A stretch of DNA of 64,000 nt from Ottelia alismoides (GCA_037367405.1 JAZKJV010000386.1:186001-250000), one strand, 5' to 3'. Numbered from the stretch's first letter, positions 1 through 11,065 are shown. Numbers and translations are program-made. The notes: generated from the sequence alone by a model not told the origin.

Positions 1-839
1 GACCAAAAATCCCTAAAAATAAAAAAAAAGAAAAATACTAAAAATTAGAAAGCTCCAAAATCCTTATAGAAATTATAAAAAATCCCAAAAATGGCAAAAA
101 TATTTATTTCTATTTATAAATTTTATCTATTATATTTATTATATGTCAAAAATAATTTTGAAGAATTTTGATTCTCTTAGATATTTTTAATTTCTAAAAC
201 AATCTGTCTTCTCTGTTTAGCTAATGTTTTGCCTCTTTTACTCTAAAAATATAAAATAATTTGTAAAAACTACCAAAAAATAAAAGAAATAGAGAAAAAT
301 AATCTAAAAAGTCAAAATATTTTATTTTGTGTTTTTGAACAATTATTGCTATATTTATAAATATAAATGCTATCTCTCTTTATATATATAGACGTATATA
401 TACTTATATTATAATTGTTCATTATTATAATAACTGAAAATCGGAAAATTTAGAAGGAAATAAAAAATAAAATTAAAAATCTAAAATAAACTCTTAAAAC
501 ATAAATAATTAAAAACCCACAAAAATTCAAACTTACTAATAAACTCAAAATGATTTATTTCCTTCTTTTAGCCATTTTTTATTGTTTTTCCACCGTTGTC
601 CTCAGAGTTCGATCCCAACTGTACTTATCCACTATACATTTTATTGTAAAGTATAATAACTTTTGTCCCTTCTACTTGACTGACTTATTTCTTGTGTGGT
701 TAATTGTCGATTGACAACGTGATCGTGAGCGGTCATCTCAGTGACATTATATATTCTCATTTCTATGATGATATTATTTTAGACCCTCATAAAATCCCTT
801 GTCATCATTCATATAGATGACATAGAATTCGTACTCACT
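1..839. other. AT-rich stretch without recognisable gene
   Basis: The first 540 bases are very AT-rich with runs of A and T. Positions 541-839 are more mixed, and no reading frame of note crosses them. It lies directly upstream of a protease relic, where the gag of that element would be expected, but I see no gag similarity. It may be a leftover LTR or leader sequence, or the result of a deletion. Nothing firmer can be said. Confidence 0.4.
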
Positions 840-1190
840 CTCCTATATAACGGTTCTTACACCAAGCTGTTACATTTTGCCTTATGTGAGAAGATGGAGT
901 TGGGACCACTTCGTATATCTAGAGCACTACTCAAGTTTATAGAGAAGTCCATGAAGAAGGCTAAGGGTGAGGTCATGAACGTTATCATCTCGATTGAGGG
1001 ACAAGAATAGAATGTGGAATTCACAATCCTTGATATGGATATCCCTAATAATTGGAGATATTCAAAGATCATCCCAGGGAGGCCTTTCCTTAGGACCTTC
1101 GGAGCTTCCTTTGATTATCAGATAGGATGATGAAGTTCTGTTCTCCAAGTGGAGAAGTAGAAAGAACTTAAGATGAAGCAGATAAAATGG
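840..1190 (+). pseudogene. Relic aspartic protease domain of E0
   Basis: The frame starting near 838 reads VLTLLYNGSYTKLLHF and continues to a segment ILDMDIP...PGRPF. It aligns without gaps to the protease of E1, where the same place reads RTLLDSGSSINLLP and LDMEIP...LGRPFF. The catalytic D-S-G triplet is replaced by Y-N-G, and a stop codon lies before the second half. The protein would normally cut the Gag-Pol polyprotein. This copy cannot be active. Confidence 0.7.
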
Positions 1191-1687
1191 CAGCGACCTG
1201 ACTCTGATTCCAGCATAGATTTCTCCTCTACATCAGAGGCAGATTGTAGAGTGGTAAGCACAGTTGGGATATGAAAACAGAACCTGACAATTTTGAGTGA
1301 GACCTACTCATCTAGAGAAGACAATGGTTACGATGTAGTTTATGAGATGTTGCAGGTGTTCTTGAGTAATGCATCTTCCTATTCACTTGTTGACTTAGAG
1401 GTCTCTACTGTCGGTTCAACTTCATTCGAAATATTCATGAGAGATAGGTGATGAGTCAGACATGGTTTTGTCCGAATTGTAGTGTTTCTCTAGTGATCTA
1501 ACTAATTTTACAACAAAATTGGTGGCTAAAACCACAGAGATAGGACCACCTTCAGGCAGTGCAGAACAAGATTCAAAGTTGACTCAACCGGTTTTGATTG
1601 GTGATGCAACTTTGTCGGAGATGAAGCTGTTACCTCCTACACTCAAGTATGCCTTTCTTAAGGGGAACCAATAATAGATTCCCTTTC
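1191..1687 (+). pseudogene. Relic protease-RT spacer of E0
   Basis: This stretch lies between the protease and RT relics, where E1 carries an acidic, serine-rich linker of about 270 residues. Only scattered short open stretches remain, with acidic and serine codons. I recognise no domain in it. It is annotated by position and by its flanks. Confidence 0.4.
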
Positions 1688-2760
1688 ATCATTATTTCCG
1701 AGCTGACTATAGAATAAGAGTCTATGCTGTCAGAAGTGTTTGGGAAGAACTGCAAGTATATAGGTTGGATTGTATCGGATCTCATTGGTATAAACCTTAC
1801 TCTTTATTCACACCATATTTATGTTGAGGATAATGCTAGACCTTCCTGTAAATTTCAAAGGAGATTGAATCCTAATATGCGAGAATTAGTGAAGAAAGAA
1901 ATTGAGAAATGGTGTGGAGAGAGTTTCATTTACCCCAAGTAGTGAAGAAAGAGTTTGAGAAATGGCGTGAAGCTAGTTTTATTTACCTCGTCTTAGATTC
2001 CAAATGGCAGTCCCCTTACATGTCGTCCTGAAAAAGTCAGGTATTCAGATGTTGACAACAAGGAAGGAGTTGAGTTCACGACATTAGTACCCACATTGTG
2101 ACATGTCTGTATTGATTACAAAAGCCTGAATAATGCGACCAAGAAAGATCACTTTCCCTTACTTTTATTGATCAGATCTAGGAGAGATTAATGGGAAAGA
2201 GTTCTTCTATTTTCTTGATGGGTATTCAAGCTATAATTAGGTATACATATCCCCTTAACCAGGAAACCACTACTTTTACATGTCCTTTCAGTACATACAC
2301 ATTTGAGCGCATGCCATGTAGGCTTTGCAATGCCCCATGCACTTGTAGTGGTGCATGGTCACCATATTTGCCAAAATGGTGGGTGATTTCATGGAGGTCT
2401 TCATAGATGATTTTTCGGTCCATGGTTATTCATTTGATTCTTGATTAAAAAGCTTGGACTGAGTACTGCAAAGGTGTAGATGGGTGAATCTAGGACTCTC
2501 CTGGGAAAAGAGTTATTTTATGGCTACGGAGGGTATCGTGATGAAGCATGACATCTCTAAGAAGGGAATGAAGATAGATCCTGTCAAGGTGGATGTCATT
2601 AAGAAACTTAATCCACCACCCAACATAAATTCAGTTAGGTCATTTCTATGGTACATTTATTTTAAAAAAGACTCATTCAAGATTTCTCTAAGTTGCTCGG
2701 CCACTGACCGAGCTATTAGGAAAAGACATAGAGTTCATTGTAGATAACAAGTGTCTAGAA
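1688..2760 (+). pseudogene. Relic reverse transcriptase of E0
   Basis: The N-terminal part (from 1724) contains SHHIYVEDNARPS and KFQRRLNPNMREL, close to the E1 RT segment HHIYLEEGAKPS and EFQRRLNPNLREV. Further on, VCIDYKSLNNATKKDHFP, a broken FLDGYS segment, the catalytic box FIDDFSVHG near 2399-2425 (FMDD in E1) and the thumb segment KIDPVKVDVIKKLNPPP (2568 onward) follow in order. Several stops and frame changes break the frame. A 53-base segment is imperfectly duplicated at 1888-1993, which repeats the motif KKE.EKW with its neighbours. Confidence 0.8.
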
Positions 2761-2809
2761 GCCTTTGAGCTATTAAAGAGAAAGATTTGTGACCCGTCAA
2801 TTTGTGGGC

Positions 2810-3240
2810 TTCATCTCTGCCCTTCGAGATCATGACTAATGCTTCGGATTATGATATATGAGCTATATTAGGACAACGACGAGAATGGATACCATTTGCA
2901 ATTCAATACACAAGCAAAGTTTTAGATCAAACACAGAAATATTACACAATTACTAAAATGGAAGTGCTTGCTGTAGTTCAGGCCCTTAAGAAGTGTTTAG
3001 ATCTTATATTTTTCTTTAAGGTGAAAATATCCACTAATCATACAACCATTAGATATGTCATGGAAAAGAAGGATGTGAAGGCACGTCTTCTTAGGTGGAT
3101 TCTGTTACTCCAGGGGTTTGACATAGAAATTAAGGATAAACCTAGAGTCAAGAACTTGGTTGTTGATCATTTATCTCGACTAGAGCTGAAGGATTCACTT
3201 TCGAGGTATGCCAACATGGTGAACTACCTAGTCTCCAAAC
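2810..3240 (+). pseudogene. Relic RNase H of E0
   Basis: The frame reads FEIMTNASDYD, then LGQRREWIPFAIQYTSK, KMEVLAVVQALKK, STNHTTIRYVMEKKD and RLLRWILLLQGFDIE, in the same order as E1 RNase H. The catalytic aspartates of the E1 motifs TDASD and TDHT are asparagine here (TNASD, TNHT), while the glutamate of the helix is kept. The domain would degrade the RNA strand of RNA/DNA hybrids during reverse transcription. This copy is inactive. Confidence 0.8.
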
Positions 3241-3289
3241 AAGTTCGTCATGGTTTGATTAGGAGATTTATGACCAACTGAAGTCGAAT

Positions 3290-4093
3290 TCGAGGATATA
3301 CAATCGGGTGGATTGGTTTCTTTTCTTCAAAGGATTGGATTGTGTCTGGAGAAGGTGTATTCCTTAGAAGGAATACCAATCAGAAAAAATACCATAGTGT
3401 CCTCAGACATTATTATCCTTTAGAAGCTAGAGGACATCATTCAGGAAAAAGATTTTCTTAGAAAGTACTCCAATGTAGATTATATTGGCCGATTGTTCCC
3501 TATTTGTCAAAATATGGGAGGGACAATCGGTTATAGAGATGATATGCCCATGCAACCGATGATTTTATGTGATGCCTTTGATGCATGGGTCATAATTTCA
3601 TGAGCCCCTTTTCCTAACAGTAATGGATTTGAATACATCTTGTTAGCGGTTGACTATATTTCATGGTGGTGGAGACTATCCCAACCCGAGCCGCAAATAG
3701 TAGGACCAGTTGTATGTTTATTAAGGATCATTTCATTTCAAGGTTCAGGGTAAGGTTTAGATTTCAAATGGAGGTAGCCACTTTGTGAATAGAGAGATGA
3801 AATCTTTGGCTAAGGACTAGAAGTTTTAGCACAAAGTTACTAGTTCTTACTACCCACAGCCAAATGTCATGGAAGAGGTTACAAATAGGGAGATGAAGAT
3901 TATTCTTCAGAAATTAGTTTGTGCTGATAAGAAGAATCAGTCCTACCTATTGGACCAAGTTCTTTGAGCTTATAGAGCGACCTACAAGACTCCACTTGAT
4001 ACTTCACCTTTTAGAAGATTTATGACAAGATATGTCATTTGCCCCCTTAATTGATTCAAAAGTTTTAATGGGAAATAAAGAAAATAAATTGGA
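3290..4093 (+). pseudogene. Relic integrase of E0, N-terminal part
   Basis: Fragments in changing frames match the E1 integrase: a zinc-binding region with paired histidines, a GFEYILLAVDYIS segment near 3630, ISNGGSHFVN near 3760, EEVTNREMKI near 3875 and AYRATYKTPL near 3970. The second catalytic aspartate of the D,D-35-E triad is asparagine, the region of the first is disrupted, and the glutamate remains. The sequence stops at 4093, where E1 has inserted, and its continuation is at 21753. Confidence 0.75.
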
Positions 4094-4098
4094 GTTGT
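4094..4098. other. Left target-site duplication of E1 (GTTGT)
   Basis: The five bases GTTGT directly precede the TG of the E1 LTR, and the same five follow the CA of the other LTR at 21748-21752. A 5 bp duplication is the normal length for Ty3/gypsy integration. It fixes both ends of E1 and shows that the element has not recombined with another copy. Confidence 0.95.
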
Positions 4099-7000
4099 TG
4101 ATAGACGCGCCTGACCACTCGGGTATAAGGTACAGAAATAGGGTCGTTGCGACCCAAGCGATCAGGCTCAGTCAATCAAGAAAAATGATCGAACCACTAA
4201 TAGCAATAAAATCAATCGAAGCGAGGAAGTGGTCCTGCTATATGTTTAACCTGGTATAGCACCCAGGGTCGAACTCAAGGAGCACGGATTGGCCGAGAGG
4301 CCTACGAAGTAGTCAAAAATGAATAAAATAAAAGACAAAATAATTTTTTAGTGGTTTTTAATTGTTTTTAAATTTCTTTGGATTTTTAATATGTGAAGAA
4401 AATAGAAAAGCAAAAGCAAGCACACTTCAACAATTTATTTAATGCATTAAAAAGCAAGCAAAAATTCAGACAAAAATATTCTTGTGTGTTTTATATTTTT
4501 TTATGTTTTTGGTGAATTTTTGGGTTTTTTCTGATATCTATTTTAATTTCTAAAAATCAAACAGTAAGAAAACCAAGGGGTACTGTCCAGCCAAGCCTAA
4601 AGTCCCTAAATAAAATACCTAAGGACCTTAAAAAGACCTGGAGGTAATTTTCTTGTAAAATAGGAAAAACAAGGAAAATTTGAGTACCAAAATTATTGTT
4701 TTTGGGTTTTTAAGTTATTTAATAGAATTTTTATGGGTTTTTGAGGGTTTTTAAATTTTTACGGTTTTTAAGCAGTGAAAAATAGCCAAAATTGGCTAGA
4801 AAATCAAGGAACACAAAATAAACAGTACCTAATTTTTAGAGAATTTTTAGGGGGGTTTTTATATTTTTTGTGATTTTTCGAGTTAAACAGTGCCAAAAAA
4901 AGGTTTTTGAATTTTGAAAAATAGCAAACGAGATCAGAAATGTCCTCAAAAATCTACAAAAATCCTACACCATGGCAGGAGCCATGTGTCAAATTTTTGT
5001 TGGATTTGGAGGTGATTTGATATTTTATTCAAAAATGACAATAGGGCACCGTGCACAGGGACCAAAGTGCAAATACCCAAAGTTCTGGGGGTCCTGGTGC
5101 AAAATACCCAGCAAAACACGCGCCACGCGCGTGCCTGGGGCACTCAGGGACCCAAATGTAATAAAAATAAGTCCCGAGGACTTATTGGTAACAAGTACCA
5201 GAAGTCCAGGGGCTTATCTGCAAAATACCCAAAATATAACGCACATGTAGAAATAAATCACGCACAGGGGTATAAATGCAAATAGACTAAAACCTTCATT
5301 CATTCAAGAACAACCAGAACTACAGGGGTCTCTATTGCAAATAACGCAGATAAACACGTGACGAAGCACGTGGCATACAACGCACATGGGTATAAATGCA
5401 AACAAACTAAAGTGCGAGGTCCAATGTGCAAATATCCCAAAAACTAAACAACTGCATTCTATATTTACAGGACTAAATAATAAAAACTAAAAACAGAGGG
5501 GCCTAAGGACAATTACCCCTTATTTAAGATCCAAGGGCGGAGCGTGCGCCATGTGTAGATCCAACGGTTGAGAGGCGGAGGCGCCTCACTCCTGTAACCC
5601 TTGGCGTGATCGGATGGCTGAGACGAAGACACGTGGAGGATCTGACGGTGACTGCTCAACTGCGCCTCATCTCAAGATCAAATGGTCTGGATCAACTCCT
5701 CCTTTGATCGTGCGGTGCCTGACGCTCCTGGAACGGATGGCTCAGATTGAAACTAGAGCTGGAGGGCGATCGAACGGTGCCTGAAGGTCGAGGAAGAACA
5801 GGTGGCCGGCGAAGTTCGCCGGCCCGGTACGTGCGCTCCTGACCTCCCCTGCTGCCTCCGGAGATCGGAGAAGGTGCGCGATGAAGCTTCGCAGCTGATG
5901 GTGGTCTCCGATGGCCCAGCCGAGCCCTAGAGGGCCCCGGCAAGGACGGCAGAGAAGAGCTCCTGGCCTGGAAGACCCGAGCCTTCAGATGGGCTCGCGC
6001 TGACCTGCAAATGGAACCAGGAGATTCGCGGGTCGAGGGCAAAGTGCCTCGACCCGGTTAGGCGTCGTGGAGGTGGTGTGTGCGTCGGTGCGGGCGAACC
6101 CCGGCGAAGCGACGGCGAGGGGATTCGAATCCCAGCTCCTGTGCGAGCTGGGTTGAATGGAGGGGCGGAGAAGGTACGCGGAGGGAAGGCGGAGATGGAT
6201 ATGGATTCCGATGATCAAATGGGTACGCGAGGTGGTCGGAATCGACGAAGAACGGGGACGGAGCGATTTGGGGGAAACGGGAATTTAGACTAAATACGGA
6301 AGCTAAGGAATTACCTAGGCGGTCGAGGAGACTATGTTGGAGCTGAGGTAGCTCCTGGTCATGGCCTCAACGGTTGTCTCGGCCCGAGGCTCGAGCTCCT
6401 GCTCTGGGCGGAGCACGGCGGTGCTGACTCGCCGGATCAGTGGTATCCGGCCCCTCTCCTCGCTGCGACGGCACCTGGAGCGAGCTGTCACTCACGCTTG
6501 GGCACTGGAGGTCACTGGGGGTGGAACGGACTAGCCAAAGATGCGACTGAAGGTGGCGGAGCTCGGCTTTATACGTGTGTGCAGACCCGACTAGGGCTGG
6601 TCGGGTAGGGTCACGGTGGCGCGCGGACCCCGAGGTCGATGCCCGGCGAGGGTGTCGGATGTGAGAGGTGTCAAACGGAGCCGGGGTTTAGGTGTTAGGC
6701 AATCGGGTCGAGCGGGTATAAATCCGAGAATAAAGTCCGGTGCTCGAGTCTGCGAAGAATGGTCCTGGGGGGGTCACTTGACCGGGCGGTCAACATCCCC
6801 AGGACCCAATGAAATCAGGCCACGTGGCAGGATCTTAAGGTGACAAATACACCTAGCTAGGGGCCGAATCAGCAAAAACCCAAAACATGAAATATTTTTA
6901 TTTTATTTTTTTCTATTTTTTGGTGATTTTTAATTAATTTTTGGAAATAAAAATAAGCTATATACATAATATGTACCATATAGGTATATGTACATAATTA

Positions 7001-7758
7001 GGTTATTTTGATTTTTGATTTTTAATTATTATTTTTATACAATTTTATCCTTATTTTATATTTTATTTATTTATAGAATAAAATGAGGGATAAAAGGGTA
7101 TTTTTATTTTGTTTTTATTATTTATATACATAGGTGAAATAAATAGTTATGTACAACTATATACATGGCATTTGTACACTATATTTTTGTAATTTTAATT
7201 TTGTTATTTTTATTTGATTTTTGTTTTGATCCTTTTTGTTTTATTTACTTACAATATATAGCATAGAATATTTACAAAAAATTTAGAAAATGATTTTATT
7301 TATTTACAAGGTTAAATAAATAAAGAAGCATGGTCTATGTACATGGTGAAAGGGTATTTTTGATCTTTTTAATTTTCAAATTTTTGTTTTGTTTTTTTAT
7401 CTTTTATAACTATGTACAGATATTTACAGATGTATTTTTGGTGAGGAAAATATTTTGTTATTTTATTTACATAATTATTTACACATGAGCTCCTATCTCC
7501 CTCTACTTTGACTTTTATGCGGTCAGGCCCATGCTGAGCCCTCCCTTGGGTTAGGTTGCTCAATATTTATTCTAAATATTTCCCTCTTTTTCTTTTTACT
7601 CTTTATTCTTTTATTTTTGCACAAAAACATGCTAATTACAAGAATTTACACAATGCATGCTTTTGGTAATTATTTGTATTTACACATATCTACATGTATT
7701 TGCAAAGGTTTTTGTAGCTAAAATATAAGAATACAGAGTGATGAATGGGTATTCATCA
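4099..7758 (-). repeat. 3' LTR of E1
   Basis: This 3660 bp repeat starts TGATAGACGC and ends in ATTCATCA; the copy at 18089-21747 is almost identical. On the minus strand it follows the PPT. The LTR is a mosaic: AT-rich flanks (4300-5000 and 6880-7760) around a GC-rich core (about 5530-6850). The first 20 bases in sense direction form a palindrome with arms TGATGAAT and ATTCATCA. A perfect inverted repeat with arms GGCCGGCGAA and TTCGCCGGCC sits at 5804-5824. Short reading frames occur in the core, but I see no sign that they encode proteins. Confidence 0.95.
6567..6573 (-). promoter_or_regulatory. TATA box in E1 3' LTR
   Basis: On the minus strand the sequence reads TATAAAG, followed by CCGAGCTCCGCCACC, about 1.19 kb from the sense start of the LTR. 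E2 has TATATAG in the same context at 57051-57057, followed by CTCAACTCCGCCGC. Conservation of the box and the downstream GC-rich start region in two diverged LTRs supports a pol II promoter. It implies a U3 of about 1.2 kb and an R-U5 of about 2.4 kb. Confidence 0.65.
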
Positions 7759-7793
7759 CCCCCTATACTTAACTTTGCTAGTCCCTTAGCAAA
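7759..7793 (-). other. Polypurine tract of E1 with its upstream hairpin
   Basis: On the minus strand AAGTATAGGGGG (7759-7770) directly abuts the 3' LTR and is the expected primer for plus-strand DNA synthesis. Just upstream lies a hairpin with arms TTTGCTA (7787-7793 and 7774-7780 on opposite strands) around a 6-base loop. The same hairpin-then-PPT layout occurs in E2 (58247-58283) and, with arms TTTGCTCG/CGAGCAAA, in E0 (24822-24857). Confidence 0.85.
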
Positions 7794-9836
7794 CACTTAT
7801 TTGAAAAAGAAGTGAAAAAGAAAGAAAGAAAAAGAAAAAGAGGATGTACATGGATCAAGGTTGAATTATTAAACTTTCCTTCATTAAATTGAAATATGGA
7901 GCTCGATCAGATCTTTGGATTATTATTGTGTCGGAACCTTATTTAGACTTAAGCTTAAAACTCAACAGCCTCTAAGTTCCACCAATCTATGGGCAAGACT
8001 CCTCAATAAACCAGATCAGAACAAGTCTACATACACAAACTCTAATGACCATGAGTCTTTCCATGCAGTGTAAGTGATATTTGGCTCCCCACCTCAGAAG
8101 TAACAAAGAAACAACCTCCCTCAACCTGGTAACTCTAATGCCTCGGTCTAGCAACTCTTTCCTCGAGAAGCGGGGTATTCCCTTCTAAGTTCAAGTGCAA
8201 CCGGCTCAAGAAGAGGGGGTAGAAGTATAGACTTTTGGAAGCTTAGCCAGTGTAGCTAAGTCTCCCGCTGCAAGCTTCATGAGATGTAACATGGATACCA
8301 TAAGCTTTGCTTTATTTGACTATATACACTCCGGTGGGGTTATTAAATTTTCAATCCGACCCACCACTTTTTTGGAGTTCTTTTTGCATTTTTGCATTTT
8401 TTTTCACGGACTTCTGTACAACATATCTACATGGTGCAACATATATACAAGAAATTTTCCTCTTGAGCCAGTAGACTATCCCTCTTTTGAAGCTTTATTG
8501 CAACCCACGGCTTCTGTCTTTAGCCTTCATCACCACTAGACCAAGTTGAGACGCACTTCCTTCACTAGAAGAAGAAGAGAGGTTCCGCCTAGAAGTACTA
8601 CCCTCATATGCTACCCCAAGCCAAAGGAAACTGCCTCCTCACCACCTCATCCGTGGAGAGCCATGTGTAAAGTGCAGGTGCAAGTCAAGCCATTGTCTCT
8701 AAGAGTCATGCGTGTGTTGTTAAGTGCTCTACTTAGGCTCATCAAGATGACATATGCTCATAGCCTAGTGGACTCAAAAAATTAAGTCCTTATGGACCCG
8801 AAAAGCCTTAACCCTAAGTCTTATAAGGTTCCTCTTAAAGTTAAGTGGATTAAGATCTTATTCAAGCTCCATTTCTTAATTTAATTCCAGGCTTAGTTTA
8901 AATGTCAACTCTCATCCAGGAAAAACTATATACATATATGTACACAAGATGCTATTTACAAATATTTTACAATCATGCAAAATTTTTGAAAAAAAAATGT
9001 TTTGAAATCATGGATGAATGATGCATGAGTTGCAAGTTTTGCAAAAAGATATTTACACACATTTACACAAGATTCTTGCAAACTTTTGATTTTCAAAACA
9101 TTTAGGAAAAATTTTGTACTATATACATAATTTTGATACAAAATATTTACACAAGCTTTACACAAAAGATTTTTTTGAAATAATTTTTACAAAAATACTT
9201 TGTACACTAGCTATGTATGTGCAAGATAAAAGAAGTTTATGTACATGAAAAATTTTTAATTTTTGTGATTTTTAGCCATTTTTATTTATTAACACACTCA
9301 CACAAAGTACGAGTTATGGCTAAAGTATATATGAAATATATACACACCCCCCCTATACTTAGCTCGAACGATGTCCTCAGAGTGATCAAGAGCGATGAAG
9401 AAGACATAACCCGTGCTTAGTAAAAGGGAAGTGAAAAGGAATGGATAAGTACAGAAACGAATAAATGAATAGAATGAGAGGAACTCGGTGGTTTCCCTCT
9501 ATACTTAGGATTAACTAATCCTAAGTATAGCAAGCTGTACATGAAGGGAACTCCGAGTGAAGAAGATACAGAATCTGCCCCCCCTATACTTAGGGTAAAA
9601 TATCCCTAAGTATAGGTAGCAAAACAGGAGCAGAGCGAATGAAAAGAATACTTGCAGGTTCGACATCCCCCCTATACTTAGGGTAAAGTACACCCTAAGT
9701 ATAGCATAATCATAAGATGAGAAAAAGGGATGTGGGACTAAAGAATAGAATGATATGGACAACTGGATCTATACATGCGGAGGAACAGTGAAAATCAGGT
9801 GTGAGATGCAAAAGATGTGAGTCAAGAGACCACATC
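7794..9836 (-). other. 3' non-coding block of E1 between pol and the PPT
   Basis: About 2 kb separate the pol stop from the PPT, where many Athila elements carry an env-like gene. I see no env. Two parts are nearly identical to E2: 7759-8880 (matching 58247-59390) and 9290-9420 (matching 59783-59905), with a more diverged stretch between. A plus-strand frame at 8279-8785 is open apart from a stop at 8537, but its counterpart in E2 lacks an ATG, so I do not call a gene. The block also holds a PPT-like tract with a palindrome (9325-9360) and a hairpin array (9499-9704). Confidence 0.75.
9499..9704 (-). repeat. Array of three PPT-capped hairpins in E1
   Basis: Three inverted repeats occur 85-90 bases apart. 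Arms: CTATACTTAGGATTA at 9499-9513 with its complement at 9516-9530; CCTATACTTAGGG at 9583-9595 with its complement at 9604-9616; CTATACTTAGGGT at 9672-9684 with its complement at 9692-9704. In sense direction each 3' arm ends AAGTATAG and is followed by a purine run (AGGG, GGGGG or GGGG), so each unit closely copies the true PPT. E2 has four units and E0 has remnants. The role is unknown. Confidence 0.85.
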
Positions 9837-11065
9837 TCACGCAAAATGAATAGGGGCAACAATAACGTCCCGCGGCTCATGATCTAGAAATGGCTTGAGC
9901 CGCTGGCCGTTCACTCGAAAGGTACTCTCAGAAGACAACTCGGATATATCAATGCTACCATTGTCGTGTACCTTTCTGACCAAGTAGGGTCCCTTCCATT
10001 TGCTCTGTAGCTTCCCTGGAAATAATCGTAGCCTCGCATCAAACAGCCATACTCTCTGTCCAATCTCAAAATGCTTGTGGCTGATATGAGAATCATGCCA
10101 CTCCTTGACTTTCTCCTTATAATGTAGGCTGCTTGAGAAAGCTGCATCTCTAAGCTCCTCCAGGGCAGCTAACTCTGCCCTTCTCTGGTCTCCCATACCA
10201 TCTGGATCCATAAGAATATCTGTGACTGCCCAAAGTGACTTATGCCTCAGCTCAACAGGTAAATGGCACGGCTTGCCATATACGAGGCGAAAGGGAGATG
10301 TGCCCAATGGAGTCTTGAAAGACGTCCTATATGCCCACAAGACCGAGTCCAACAGCTGTGACCAATTCTTTCGGTCAGGGCGGACGACTTTCTGCAAAAT
10401 ATTCTTGATCTCCCTATTCGACACCTCAGCTAGACCATTCGTCTGTGGATGGTAAGGTGTGGCAACACGATGATCTATGCTGAACTCACTAGCAAGGGCC
10501 TTTACCTGGTCGTTGATGAAATGAGACCCCCCATCAGAAATCAGAACTCGTGGAACCCCGAACCGCGTGATGATGTGCTTCCTTAAAAATCTGCAAACTG
10601 TCCTCGCATCAGCGGCTCGGGCGGGGATAGCCTCAACCCAACGACTAACATAATCAACGGCCAACAGAATGTACTCAAATCCCTGACTCTTAGGGAATGG
10701 ACCCGTGAAATCGATGCCCCATGCGTCAAAAACCTCACAGAAGTGAATGGGCTGCATCGGCATCATATCACGCTGTCCACAAGTGCCCATCCTCTGACAG
10801 TCAGTACACCTCTTCACGAACTCATCAGAGTCCTTGAAGAGGGTAGGCCACCACAAGCCAGATTGGAGCACTTTCTGTGTCGTTCTCCTCCCAGAATGAT
10901 GTCCTCCTGCCTCAAACTTGTGGCAGTAAGTGAGGACGCTATGGTGTTCCTCCTGAGGAATACACCGACGCCAGACGCTATCCCCTCCTTCGTGGTAAAG
11001 GATGGGATCCTCCCAGTGGTAGGACTTGGCCCTCGCAAGGAAGGTCTCAGCCTCCGCCTGGGCCA
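9837..11065 (-). pseudogene. Integrase of E1 (domain intact, reached by frameshift)
   Basis: The open frame 11117-9837 encodes a full integrase, which would insert the cDNA into the genome. The zinc-binding H-H-C-C region (HKFEAGGHH then CTDCQ) is present, followed by the catalytic core: D in WGIDFTG (10710-10712), D in ISDGGSHF (10533-10535) and E in GLAEVSNREIK (10425-10427), with 35 residues between the last two. A C-terminal GPY/F-like region (KWKGPYLVRKV) closes the protein, which ends IHFA without a chromodomain. The frame differs from that of RNase H; the shift lies near 11060. Apart from that it looks undamaged. Confidence 0.88.

Noticed and set aside
8279..8785. Plus-strand frame in the 3' block of E1, with a similar frame at 58879-59289 in E2
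   Set aside because: The last 80 codons are alike, but E1 has a stop at 8537, the E2 frame has no ATG, and the flanking non-coding DNA is just as conserved. Nucleotide conservation explains it without a gene, though antisense frames are known from some plant Ty3/gypsy elements.
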